The notes under the pieces: generated by a model | The model's database searches: none | What the model saw: the letters and a program-made list of their open reading frames with translations, nothing else | Told to the model about the DNA's origin: nothing | Part shown: in pieces, positions 41,159 to 49,198 of the stretch | How positions within the stretch are numbered: the first letter of the stretch is position 1 | Layout of the letters: the number at the start of each line of letters is the position of its first letter | Program-made: the position numbers and the translations under genes | NCBI GenBank assembly: GCA_934622035.1 | Contig: CAKTVG010000004.1 | Span: 62,001 to 126,000 of the forward strand | DNA: 64,000 nt | Origin: an uncultured Oscillospiraceae bacterium | Lineage (GTDB): Bacteria > Bacillota > Clostridia > Oscillospirales > Oscillospiraceae | Direction of reading: 5' to 3'

Positions 41159-41674
41159 ATGGAACAGTACATAGAAACAGAGCGCTTGGTTTTGAAGCCG
41201 GTTGCCATCGCTGATGCACCTGCGGTGTTTATCTGGACAGGTGACCCGGAGGTTAACCGTTATATGGCTTATCCGCTTCACACACAGCTCGCTGAGACGG
41301 AGCGCTGGATTGCTTCTCTTCGCCCGGAGAATCTTGAATTTGGTTTCTACCGCAAAGAGGACGGCTTGCTGATTGGAACGGGTGGCATCGGTCCGGGCGA
41401 AGACGGGCTTTATCATTTGGGCTATAACCTCCGCCGCGATATGTGGGGCAGGGGTTATGCCACTGAGGCGGCAAAGGCAATGCTTTTGTGGGGACACCGG
41501 GAGCTGAGCATCAACGATTTTGCCGCGGAACACGCGATTGAAAACGGCGCATCCGGCAATGTCATCCGCAAGTGCGGATTTCAGCTCGTCCGCTATGGGC
41601 AGTATAGCAAGCTCGATGGCAGCGAAACCTTTGACGCAGCGTTTTATGAGCTGCATCTGAAAGGGGAGTCTTAA
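41159..41674 (+). CDS. GNAT-family N-acetyltransferase (RimJ/RimL-like)
   Basis: 171 residues. The GNAT fold reads ETERLVLKPV at the start, FGFYRKEDGLLIGTGGIG (beta4), and the acetyl-CoA loop LRRDMWGRGYATEAAKAM with ENGASGNVIRKCGF at the C-terminus. It acetylates an N-terminal or small-molecule amine; the substrate is not identifiable. The start at 41159 has GAGGGA upstream; an ATG at 41141 is in frame but lies at the foot of the terminator. It lies between rpmA and obg, 0 bases from obg. A separate function from ribosome assembly is possible. Confidence 0.82.
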   Translation: MEQYIETERLVLKPVAIADAPAVFIWTGDPEVNRYMAYPLHTQLAETERWIASLRPENLEFGFYRKEDGLLIGTGGIGPGEDGLYHLGYNLRRDMWGRGYATEAAKAMLLWGHRELSINDFAAEHAIENGASGNVIRKCGFQLVRYGQYSKLDGSETFDAAFYELHLKGES

Positions 41675-42949
41675 ATGTTTGTAGATAAAGTTAAAATTTT
41701 TGTCAAGGCCGGCGGCGGCGGCAACGGCGCGGTGGCCTTCCACCGGGAAAAATACGTTGCGGCAGGCGGCCCGGACGGCGGCGACGGCGGCAAGGGCGGC
41801 AACATCGTCCTGCGCGTTAATGACAATCTGTCCACCCTGATGGACTTCCGCTATAAGCGCAAGTACACCGCGCCGAACGGTCAGGACGGACAGGGCGCGC
41901 GGTGCAGCGGTAAGCGCGGGGAGGATCTGGTTATTCAAATTCCGCGCGGCACGGTCGTGCGCGATGCCGAAACGAACGAGGTCATAAAAGATATGTCCGA
42001 TGATGCGGATTTCATCCTCTGCAAGGGCGGGCGCGGCGGCTGGGGCAACAAGCACTTCGCCACGCCGACGCGTCAGGTGCCGCGCTTTGCCAAATCCGGT
42101 CTGCCCGGCGAGGAGCATGAGGTCATTCTGGAGCTGAAGCTCTTGGCGGATGTCGGTCTGGTTGGCTTCCCGAATGTCGGCAAGTCCACCCTTCTTTCCG
42201 TGACGTCCAATGCGCGGCCGAAAATTGCAAATTATCATTTCACCACGCTGTACCCCAACCTCGGCGTGATCTATGTCGAGGAGGGCGTGTCCTTCGTTAT
42301 GGCGGATATTCCCGGTATCATCGAGGGAGCGGCGGAGGGCGCGGGCCTTGGCCACGATTTCCTGCGGCATATCGACCGCTGCCGTCTGCTCGTGCACATT
42401 GTGGACGTTTCCGGCAGCGAGGATCGCGACCCTATTGACGATTTTGAAAAAATCAATGCGGAGCTGGCGGAGTATTCTGCGGACCTTGCTTCGCGGCCGA
42501 TGATTGTTGCGGCGAACAAGTGCGATCTTATCCCGGAGGGGAGCGATAATCTTGCGCGTTTGCGCGCCTATGTGACGGAGCGCGGCTACCCCTTCTTTGA
42601 GATTTCTGCGGCGACGACGCAGGGAACGCGCCCTCTGGTACGTGCAATTGCCGGGAAGCTGGCAACGCTGCCGCCGGTTACGATCTACGAGCCGGAGTAC
42701 GTCAAGCCGCTTGCCGAGGCCGGCGATGCAGAGGATCTCAAGATCGAGCGGATGGACGATCTGTGGATCGTTTCCGGCAAATGGCTCCAGCAGCTCATTG
42801 CGGACATCAACTTTGCAGAGTACGAATCGCGCATGTATTTTGACCGGCAGCTGCGCAAGAGCGGCCTGTTCGAACGTCTGGAGGAAATGGGAATCCAGGA
42901 TGGCGATACGGTCAGCATTTACGATTTTGAATTCGACTACGAGAAATAG
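41675..42949 (+). CDS. obg: Obg-family ribosome-assembly GTPase
   Basis: 424 residues. The N-terminal Obg glycine-rich domain (VKAGGGGNGAVAFHREKYV, PDGGDGGKGG) is followed by the G domain: G1 VGFPNVGKSTLLSV, G3 ADIPGIIEGA and NKCD (VAANKCDLIP). The C-terminal OCT domain follows. Obg binds the large subunit late in assembly, links to stringent response, and is essential. It begins right after the GNAT gene with GGGGAGTC as a weak ribosome binding site. The L21-L27-obg order is conserved in Firmicutes. A terminator follows. Confidence 0.96.
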   Translation: MFVDKVKIFVKAGGGGNGAVAFHREKYVAAGGPDGGDGGKGGNIVLRVNDNLSTLMDFRYKRKYTAPNGQDGQGARCSGKRGEDLVIQIPRGTVVRDAETNEVIKDMSDDADFILCKGGRGGWGNKHFATPTRQVPRFAKSGLPGEEHEVILELKLLADVGLVGFPNVGKSTLLSVTSNARPKIANYHFTTLYPNLGVIYVEEGVSFVMADIPGIIEGAAEGAGLGHDFLRHIDRCRLLVHIVDVSGSEDRDPIDDFEKINAELAEYSADLASRPMIVAANKCDLIPEGSDNLARLRAYVTERGYPFFEISAATTQGTRPLVRAIAGKLATLPPVTIYEPEYVKPLAEAGDAEDLKIERMDDLWIVSGKWLQQLIADINFAEYESRMYFDRQLRKSGLFERLEEMGIQDGDTVSIYDFEFDYEK

Positions 42950-42952
42950 AAT

Positions 42953-42985
42953 AATCCCACTGGCATTTTGCCAGTGGGATTTGTT
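42953..42985. terminator. bidirectional terminator, obg / ECF operon
   Basis: A 13-bp perfect stem (AATCCCACTGGCA and complement), a TTT loop and a T-rich tail, between the convergent ends of obg and the ECF transporter. Confidence 0.85.
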
Positions 42986-45612
42986 TATTCGATCAGGCCG
43001 TATTTGGTTTTGATGCGGTCGAGCTTTTCCAGCATCGGCTCGGCTAGAATCAGCAGGAAAAGAACGGTTGCTGCCGCGTGGACACAGTCCATCGGGAAAC
43101 CGGAAATATAATAGCTCAACAGAATCTTCCAATTCAGATCCTGCGTCCAGAGAAGCGCGGAGACGGGATTCATGATGCCGCCGTAGATCACGATAGCGGA
43201 AAGCCCACCGAAGACGGCCAACGCACCGCGCGACCGGCGCAGCAGCCCCTTGCGGAAAAGCACACCGGCGAGGAAGCCGATGATGCCCATAGAGAACATC
43301 TGATAGGGTGTCCAAGGACCTTGAGAAAAGAAAATGTTGGACAGCAGCATGGACATCGCGCCCACGAGGAAGCCCGTTTCTCCGCCCAGCGCAACGCCGG
43401 AGATGATGGTCAGCGCCATGACCGGCTTGAACTGCGGCAGCATGAAGAAGGCGGCTCGACCGGCAACGGCCATTGCACTGAGGACGGCGATCAGAACCAG
43501 CTCACGTGCCTGCGGCTTTCTGCCTTCGAAGACGAGGAAGAAGGGAAGCATGCACTCCAGGAGCACCAGCAGCGAGGTGAAATAGTATTTCTGGTTGCCG
43601 AAAAAGCGAAGCCCGACATAGAGCGTGAGAGGAATCAACAGGAGAATCATCGCGGTCGCCGCAAGTGTTCTGCGCCGCAGGCGGCGCTTCTGACGCGGAT
43701 TTGCAATCGGGGGCGTCCGCCGCCCGATGCTGAGAACGAGAAGCAGCATCGCGGCAATAAAAACGGCATAGAGAACCGCCTGATGCGCATTGAGCTTCTG
43801 CATTATCTCCGGGCCAATCAACGCAGTCAGATCCGTCTGCCGAAGCGTGTAGAAAAGAAGTACAAAGGCGATTGTGCCAGACAGCGCGGCAAGCGTCTTG
43901 CGCCACCAGGGAAGCTTCTTTGGCTTCCAGTCCGCACTCGTGGGCGCGGGCGCGGGGAGCGGCTCAGGCTCGGGAAGCGGCGGCTCAGCCGGGAGAATGC
44001 CGCCGATGCATGTCATGACGTCCTCCGGCGTGACCGCTTCGGCAAAATGCTCCCGCGCCATACGGTTTGCAGACGTGGTATAGAAGCTGTTGCCGGAGAA
44101 GAAGGCACGCGGCGTGCCCTGCGCGACAATATTACCGTCGAAGAACAAAGCGCAGCGGTGAGCATAGCGGGCGCAGAATTCGATATCATGGCTGACCATG
44201 ACGATGGTCACGCCGTGGGCGCTCAGCCCGCGCAGAAGATGGGCAAGCTCTCGCTTGAATCCGGCGTCCAGACCCTTGGTCGGCTCGTCCAGCAGGAGTA
44301 TGTCCGGCTCGAGCAGCAGCAGCTTGCACAGCGCGGCGCGCTGCTGCTCACCGCCGGAGAGGTCATAGGGATGACGGTCAAGCAGACCGGCGAGCCCACA
44401 CTGGGCAACTGCGCGTTCCACGCGGCTGGTCTGCATTTCCTGGGAAACGCTTCGTCCGTCGAATACCTCAAACAAATCCTCGCGCAGCGTTTTCTTCACG
44501 AACACGGTCTGCGGATCCTGCGGCAGCAGGGCGACGGCGCTGGTCGCGCGCACCTCGCCGCGATAGGGCTTCAAAAGCCCGGCAAGGAGCTTGAGTGTGG
44601 TTGTTTTTCCGGTGCCGTTACCACCGAGCAGGGCAAGAAATTCACCCTTACCGGCCTGCAAATCCAGCCCCTTGACTACGTCCGGACACTCCTTTTCATA
44701 GGAGAACCAGACCCCCTCTGCAGTAAGAACGGGCGCTCCGCAGGGCGGGATGTGCTCCGCGGGGAGCGGGCGTGCCGGATGCGCGGTGCACCAATGGCTC
44801 AGAAAGTCGCGCCCGTCGCGCACGGTAACCGGACATGCCTCGTCGGAATCCACGCTTGCCCACACACGCATGGCGGACGGCATGGCGAAAAACATTGTAT
44901 TTCCGCTTTCGCGCAGGCGGCAGCCGACCTCGTCCGCCGTGCCGGCGCAGAGCAAGCTGCCGTTTTCCAGAACGGCGACGCGGTTGGCAAGGGGGAGCGC
45001 CTCTTCCAGGCGGTGCTCCGTCAGAAGAACGGTCGTGCCAAGCTCGCGGTTGAGTCTGCCGAGCATGGCGAGAAAATCCGAGGCGGCGATGGGGTCCAGC
45101 TGACTGGTCGGCTCATCGAGAATGAGCACCTTCGGCTGCATGACCATCACGGCGGCCAGGTTCAGAAGCTGCTTCTGTCCACCGGACAGCTCCGCAACAT
45201 CACGGGAGAACCACTCCTGTATACCGAAAAACGAGGCCATTTCCGCGACGCGGCGGCGAATGGTCGGCGTGTCGAAGCCGAGGCTCTCTAGGCCGAAGGC
45301 CAGCTCGTGCCAGACCTTGTCTGTGACGATCTGATCCTCCGGCGACTGCTGTACGAAGCCGATCTCGGCAGCCTGCTGCCGGGGGGTGAGCTCGGAGAGG
45401 GGCGTACCACAGAAGGTGATTGTGCCGGACGCTGTGCCATGCGCCGCAAGAACGGGCTTGAGCTGGCGCAGCAGCGTCGATTTGCCGCAGCCGGAGGGGC
45501 CGCAAAGCACCAGAAAATCGCCCTGATGCAGCGTCAGCGTTACCTCATGCAGGGCATACTCCGTCTGCTCCGGATACTGAAAGCTGAGTTGTTTGAGTTC
45601 AAAAAGATTCAT
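42985..45612 (-). CDS. ECF transporter triple fusion: EcfA-EcfA'-S component
   Basis: 875 residues. ATPase 1: Walker A LCGPSGCGKST (about 37-46), signature LSGGQKQL, Walker B VLILDEPTSQLD. ATPase 2: LLGGNGTGKTTT, LSGGEQQRAALCK, LLLDEPTKGLD. A Pro/Glu linker, two membrane helices, and then a hydrophobic S-component-like domain with six segments (AVAGRAAFFMLPQFKPVMAL, then TPYQMFSMGIIGFLAGVLF). ECF importers usually encode A, A' and S separately; having all in one chain with T next door is unusual. The start at 45612 has GGAGG 7 bases upstream and overlaps the EcfT stop. Cobalamin-riboswitch control points to corrinoid uptake. Confidence 0.88.
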   Translation of the reverse strand: MNLFELKQLSFQYPEQTEYALHEVTLTLHQGDFLVLCGPSGCGKSTLLRQLKPVLAAHGTASGTITFCGTPLSELTPRQQAAEIGFVQQSPEDQIVTDKVWHELAFGLESLGFDTPTIRRRVAEMASFFGIQEWFSRDVAELSGGQKQLLNLAAVMVMQPKVLILDEPTSQLDPIAASDFLAMLGRLNRELGTTVLLTEHRLEEALPLANRVAVLENGSLLCAGTADEVGCRLRESGNTMFFAMPSAMRVWASVDSDEACPVTVRDGRDFLSHWCTAHPARPLPAEHIPPCGAPVLTAEGVWFSYEKECPDVVKGLDLQAGKGEFLALLGGNGTGKTTTLKLLAGLLKPYRGEVRATSAVALLPQDPQTVFVKKTLREDLFEVFDGRSVSQEMQTSRVERAVAQCGLAGLLDRHPYDLSGGEQQRAALCKLLLLEPDILLLDEPTKGLDAGFKRELAHLLRGLSAHGVTIVMVSHDIEFCARYAHRCALFFDGNIVAQGTPRAFFSGNSFYTTSANRMAREHFAEAVTPEDVMTCIGGILPAEPPLPEPEPLPAPAPTSADWKPKKLPWWRKTLAALSGTIAFVLLFYTLRQTDLTALIGPEIMQKLNAHQAVLYAVFIAAMLLLVLSIGRRTPPIANPRQKRRLRRRTLAATAMILLLIPLTLYVGLRFFGNQKYYFTSLLVLLECMLPFFLVFEGRKPQARELVLIAVLSAMAVAGRAAFFMLPQFKPVMALTIISGVALGGETGFLVGAMSMLLSNIFFSQGPWTPYQMFSMGIIGFLAGVLFRKGLLRRSRGALAVFGGLSAIVIYGGIMNPVSALLWTQDLNWKILLSYYISGFPMDCVHAAATVLFLLILAEPMLEKLDRIKTKYGLIE

Positions 45613-46502
45613 TCGTTTGCCTCCGTGCGCCGGCGCCATTGCAGCTGCGCGCATCCTTCCAGGATGACAGGCGTCAGGCAGAGAAGTAGATAGGCAAGCT
45701 GGAAGCTGACGGTCAGGGGATTCCACACCGCGCCGGTGAGCATCGGGCTGTAGCTGAAATACAGGCCGTGTGCCAGTGCGCCGCAGGCGACGTAGCTGCC
45801 GCTGAAGCTCAGCCAGAGCAGCAGCGCGCGGTCGCGCGCTTCAAAGCGGTAAATCGAAAATGCGGTACGGCCCGGCTCACCGTAGCCGCGGCTGCGCATG
45901 GAATCGGCGGTGCGGATGGCGTTTTCCAGCGCCCAGGTAAGGGTAATGGAGAAGATTTTCATCGCTGTGCGCAGCCGGTGCAGCAGCTTCCCGGAGGAGA
46001 CGTCCCGGCCGAGACAGCGCTGTGCCTCCGCGGCAGCCTGAAGCTGTCTGCGAAAACGCGGAAGAAAGCGCAGAGCCATACTCAAAACGAGCGACAGCGC
46101 GGGAATTACGCGCCCGAAGAGATAGACGAATTTGTCCGATGTCATGACGCGGTTGTAGCACCGGAACCATAGCAGCACCGCGCCGAGCAGCGCCGCCGCC
46201 GCGAGGCCGTAGAGAATGCTCTCCAGCGTCAATGGGTTGCCGTTGGGAAAGTAGGCAAGAGTCGTGACACCGTAGTGATTGAACGCCGGGTTTAATATGG
46301 CGGCGAGAAGCATCGTCGGCAGGAGCCAGCGCAGCTGGCGGAAAAAGGCTTTCCCGCCGTCGAGCAGCAGCACATAGGCGCAGGCGGAGAGCAGGGAAAC
46401 GGCCAAACTGACCGGGTGCTTGAAGAACATGGAGAACAGCAGCACCAGCGCAAAATAGAGGAAATTGACCGCCGGATGACAGCGGGAGAACACATTGCTC
46501 AT
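45609..46502 (-). CDS. ecfT: ECF transporter transmembrane component EcfT
   Basis: 297 residues. Several membrane helices, including long amphipathic helices near 150-230. The coupling motifs ALRFLPRFRRQLQAAAEAQR and ADSMRSRGYG are the two Ala-Arg-Gly-type helices that dock on the ATPases. EcfT links the S component to the ATP-driven toppling cycle. GAGGTG is close to the ATG. It lies 9 bases after the DUF4430 gene and overlaps the fusion gene by four bases. With the next gene it gives a full importer (T + A-A'-S). Confidence 0.88.
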   Translation of the reverse strand: MSNVFSRCHPAVNFLYFALVLLFSMFFKHPVSLAVSLLSACAYVLLLDGGKAFFRQLRWLLPTMLLAAILNPAFNHYGVTTLAYFPNGNPLTLESILYGLAAAALLGAVLLWFRCYNRVMTSDKFVYLFGRVIPALSLVLSMALRFLPRFRRQLQAAAEAQRCLGRDVSSGKLLHRLRTAMKIFSITLTWALENAIRTADSMRSRGYGEPGRTAFSIYRFEARDRALLLWLSFSGSYVACGALAHGLYFSYSPMLTGAVWNPLTVSFQLAYLLLCLTPVILEGCAQLQWRRRTEANE

Positions 46503-46510
46503 GCCGCACC

Positions 46511-47248
46511 TCAGAAGCCGACCCCGACATCTTGGCCGAGGTCACAGGTGTAGACCCAGCAGATGCTGTCGCCGTCTTCCAGGTAGTAGCTGGAGCAGCC
46601 ATAGTTCGGGAACCAGCCGTTGACCTTATACAGCCAGCCAGAGTTGGATGTGACATCCTTCTCATAGAGGTTTGCAATGCTCTTGACATAGGAACTATTA
46701 AAGGTAGGTGTCCAGCTTGCGTCCAGCTGAATGCCATAGTCGCGGCAGACGCGTTGCAAAACGTCGAAAACACTCTCGCCCTCCGCGAATTCCACGGTTC
46801 TTGTGGAGAGAATCACGCCGTCTGCGGGGACAAAAGGCTGCTTTTCCGGCTTGCAGAGGTCGAAGTTATCCAGAATGGTGTAGCAGGTAATGGAAATGGT
46901 GCAGGTGAGCGCGGGTTCGGTTTCCGGCTCGGTTTCCGGTTCAGTCTCCGGCTGCGTCTGGATGGGCGCGGGAGGAACATAGGTCGGCTCCGGCTCGGTC
47001 ACTTCCGGCTCAGACGAAATTTCGGAGGGTTCCGAGGATTCGGATGGCGCGGACGGCTCCGTCCGTTCCGCCGGCTCGCTCACTGGCTGAGAGGAAACGC
47101 TTTCCGGCCTGCTCTCCGACGCAACGGCGGTGGAGGAGGGCGTGCTGCCCTGCGGGCTGCCGCCTGCAAAGAAGGCAGCCGTCAGTGCGGCCACGATGAG
47201 CAGGGAAATGATGACTTTCCATTTATTTTTCATAAACCAAGCTTTCAT
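46511..47248 (-). CDS. DUF4430 (transcobalamin-like) surface protein
   Basis: 245 residues. An N-terminal membrane anchor/signal (VIISLLIVAALTAAFFAGG) and a Ser/Pro/Glu/Thr-rich spacer with three QPETEPETE-type repeats precede the globular DUF4430 domain (about 140-245): SITCYTILDN, GESVFDVLQRVCRDYGI, SGWLYKVNGWFPNYGCSSYYL, GDSICWVYTCDLGQDVG. DUF4430 is related to the C-terminal domain of human transcobalamin/intrinsic factor, which holds one face of cobalamin. Start at 47248 with GGAG upstream. First gene of the riboswitch-controlled operon, so it may capture corrinoids for the ECF importer. The Cys pairs suggest disulfides. Confidence 0.85.
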   Translation of the reverse strand: MKAWFMKNKWKVIISLLIVAALTAAFFAGGSPQGSTPSSTAVASESRPESVSSQPVSEPAERTEPSAPSESSEPSEISSEPEVTEPEPTYVPPAPIQTQPETEPETEPETEPALTCTISITCYTILDNFDLCKPEKQPFVPADGVILSTRTVEFAEGESVFDVLQRVCRDYGIQLDASWTPTFNSSYVKSIANLYEKDVTSNSGWLYKVNGWFPNYGCSSYYLEDGDSICWVYTCDLGQDVGVGF

Positions 47249-47262
47249 AATGAACTCCAAAG

Positions 47263-47292
47263 AAAAAATGCACAGCCGGAACCGGTTGTGCA
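47263..47292 (-). terminator. terminator of the cobalamin riboswitch expression platform
   Basis: On the minus strand TGCACAACCGG, short loop, CCGGCTGTGCA (one mismatch), then ATTTTTT. It lies 15 bases before the start codon of the DUF4430 gene, the expected place for a transcription-termination switch. Confidence 0.75.
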
Positions 47293-47441
47293 AACGCAGT
47301 TCGGCTTCGGTGATGGCGAAGGCCAAGGCACAGCGCTCGACGTATCTGACTTATTCCAGGGGAAAATCACAGTGACCGTCTCGTGGGGAATTACACCCCG
47401 TTCCGCCGCCGGCAATGGCCGGACACGCTGCCCTACATATT
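47293..47441 (-). promoter_or_regulatory. cobalamin (B12) riboswitch
   Basis: On the minus strand the aptamer core reads GGTGTAATTCC (47387-47397), then the B12-box-like GGTCACTGTGA (47368-47378), then AGTCAGA (47346-47352), all in the family's order and spacing (GGTGAAATTCC, GCCACTGTGA, AGTCAGGA). It lies between a good promoter and a terminator hairpin. The 5' and 3' ends are approximate. It fits DUF4430 and ECF downstream genes as a B12-repressed uptake operon. Confidence 0.85.
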
Positions 47442-47448
47442 CAAATGT

Positions 47449-47477
47449 ATTTTACTCATATTCTGCACAGAATGCAA
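47449..47477 (-). promoter_or_regulatory. sigma-A promoter of the B12-uptake operon
   Basis: On the minus strand TTGCAT, 17 bases, TAAAAT. Transcription would begin about 47441, at the 5' edge of the riboswitch. Confidence 0.75.
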
Positions 47478-47905
47478 GCGATTTTTCATGAGAGAGCGAT
47501 GTTTCGCGAAAAAACGGAAATTCTCAGTTTGTTTCGATTTCGTTCACAGTTTTTTCAAAAGTGTCCAATATACTGTGTGTGTAAGGTCGATACCGAAATC
47601 GAACTTGCGTGTCCATCTTTTCATTTATCTCTCTTTTTTATTTTCCCCTCTCTCATTTCTGTAGTGAATTCCCGTCTGGTCACCCCCTCGACCAGGCGGG
47701 AATTCCATTTTATGCCGGTATGAAGAACCTATTCATTTGGTATGTATATCATTTCCCGAAAAACGAATATTCACCATTGCGAAAGCGGCACGGTTTTTTG
47801 GAGAAATAATTCGTGTTTTCTCTGATTTGTTATAGAAATTGTCCTGTTTTTGAGAACAAATCGGGAAGACGGGAGAATCCGGAAAATAATTTTTTGCAGA
47901 AGCTC
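47478..47905. other. 428-bp noncoding gap with pyrimidine tract and long hairpin
   Basis: No credible gene was found. Contents seen: a pyrimidine-rich stretch on the plus strand at about 47617-47660 and, just after it, a hairpin with 16-base arms (GAATTCCCGTCTGGTC / GACCAGGCGGGAATTC, 47666-47706) followed by CATTTTATG. A TATACT box occurs at 47569 without a good -35. The region is AT-richer than its surroundings. A short RNA ending at the hairpin is possible but not supported by homology. Confidence 0.5.
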
Positions 47906-47934
47906 TTGTATATTTTCCGGGAATATGGTATGAT
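47906..47934 (+). promoter_or_regulatory. sigma-A promoter of OLE RNA
   Basis: TTGTAT, 17 bases, TATGAT. Transcription would start about 47941, exactly at the base of the terminal OLE helix. Confidence 0.75.
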
Positions 47935-47940
47935 ACTGAC

Positions 47941-48546
47941 GGTGGCGCTGTATCCTAGTCAAAGCGTACCGATCTCGAAGAAGGGCCTAAAAATCCTTTT
48001 AAGGGCATATCGATGAAGTCCCTGGTGCCTGCTTTTTTCGCCCAGATTAGGGTGGGTGCTGGGGGTTAAGGTTCCCGGGCGAGGTGTAATGGCATATACC
48101 AACCGACCCGGCTACCGTGGAGACCTGTTCTTGTGCGACAGCCGCACAGTATCTTCGGATACCCGGACTGCGTACGAAACAGGATAGAACCTGCATCGCG
48201 GTGCACAGAATCGTGTGCTGTGTGCAGCGTAGCCTGCCTTGCGTGAGTATGCTGGGATGGGGGAGCGAAGCGCTCGGCTCCGTGGCCGCGGAGCACAGCG
48301 ATATTGCCCCCTGAAACCATACTTGCAAAAGAGGATAGAATCGGTGCGCAATGCTGTGGAAATCACCTAGGCAGACTCTTATGGGCAGATATTGGATTGC
48401 AGTGCGGACTAAGTGGCAATCGGGTACCGGTGTTGGCGACATACCGGCTAGGCTTTAAACGGAAACGACCGAACGGCAACGAACGGCAGCCAAAGGGGAA
48501 ATCCAACCCGACCTAAGCCGCAAGATTTACTCTATCTGCTGCCACC
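47941..48546 (+). ncRNA. ole: OLE RNA (ornate, large, extremophilic RNA)
   Basis: About 606 noncoding bases between a good promoter and a TTG-started OapA gene. The ends pair: GGTGGC at 47941-47946 with GCCACC at 48541-48546, followed by ATTTTTAT. The interior is rich in short complementary runs and lacks open frames with a ribosome binding site. The gene order OLE - oapA - dxs - tlyA - nadK - argR - recN matches the known OLE locus of Bacilli and Clostridia (for example Bacillus halodurans). Known family members are about 600 nt, bind OapA at the membrane and are linked to magnesium, cold and alcohol stress. Identity rests on synteny, size and terminal helix; Rfam RF01071 was not searched. 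Confidence 0.9.
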
Positions 48547-48574
48547 ATTTTTATATCATCTGGAGGAATTTATC

Positions 48575-49174
48575 TTGAGCGTCAATAGCGACGAACCCCG
48601 AAGTAAACGGAAAAAGAAAACACCACAGAAGAAAAGCAATCGAAGCTGGATCATTTCCGTCTTTTTTATTGCTGTACTCCTTTCCTCGACAATTTCTTTC
48701 CTATCCTCAAGCATTATGGAGGACGCAGAACTTGTCGAGGCATTTATTGTCCTGCTTGTGATCGTTTTTCTTGGTATTTTGTTTGATATCATCGGTGTTG
48801 CGGTGATGTCGGCCAACGAAAAGCCCTTCCATTCCATGGCGGCGAAGAAGGTTCCCGGCGCTGCGGAAGCACTGAAGCTTTTGCGCAATGCCGAAAAGGT
48901 TTCCAACTTCTGCAACGACGTCATCGGCGATATCTGCGGCGTTGTGTCCGGCTCTGCCTCCGCGGTCATCGCGGTCAAGGCGCTGACGCAGGTCAAATCG
49001 GATACGATCTCTCAGCTCATCATGTCCGCCCTTGTGGCCGGTGTGACAATCTCGGGCAAGGCCTGCGGCAAGAACATCGCAACGAGCAAATCGACAAGCA
49101 TTGTTCACTTCGTTTCGAAGATGATTTATTACATAAAGTCACCATTCTGCCGGAAAAAGCCGAAGAAAAAGTGA
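48575..49174 (+). CDS. oapA: OLE-associated membrane protein OapA
   Basis: 199 residues from a TTG start with GGAGG 8 bases upstream. A Lys/Arg-rich N-terminus (KRKKKTPQKK) is suited to RNA contact. Four hydrophobic segments (about 25-45, 55-75, 105-130, 140-165) contain the conserved IVFLGILFDIIGVAVMSANE, and the protein ends in a basic KKPKKK. OapA binds OLE RNA as a dimer, brings it to the membrane, and is related to Mg2+-transporter domains (CNNM/CorB). It lies 28 bases after the RNA's terminal helix. Context and layout make this identification strong; it is the protein half of the OLE ribonucleoprotein. Confidence 0.9.
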   Translation: MSVNSDEPRSKRKKKTPQKKSNRSWIISVFFIAVLLSSTISFLSSSIMEDAELVEAFIVLLVIVFLGILFDIIGVAVMSANEKPFHSMAAKKVPGAAEALKLLRNAEKVSNFCNDVIGDICGVVSGSASAVIAVKALTQVKSDTISQLIMSALVAGVTISGKACGKNIATSKSTSIVHFVSKMIYYIKSPFCRKKPKKK

Positions 49175-49198
49175 CGAATTTGACAGGTTGTGTAGCTT

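Noticed and set aside
41030..43315. 761-codon minus-strand frame across GNAT, obg and part of the ECF gene
   Set aside because: It spans several real genes and a strong terminator, with no coherent domain.
43078..45291. 737-codon plus-strand frame opposite the ECF fusion
   Set aside because: The minus strand has two complete ABC ATPases with all motifs.
48047..48516. Several short frames inside the OLE RNA
   Set aside because: None has a ribosome binding site or sensible composition, and the region is explained by a structured RNA.
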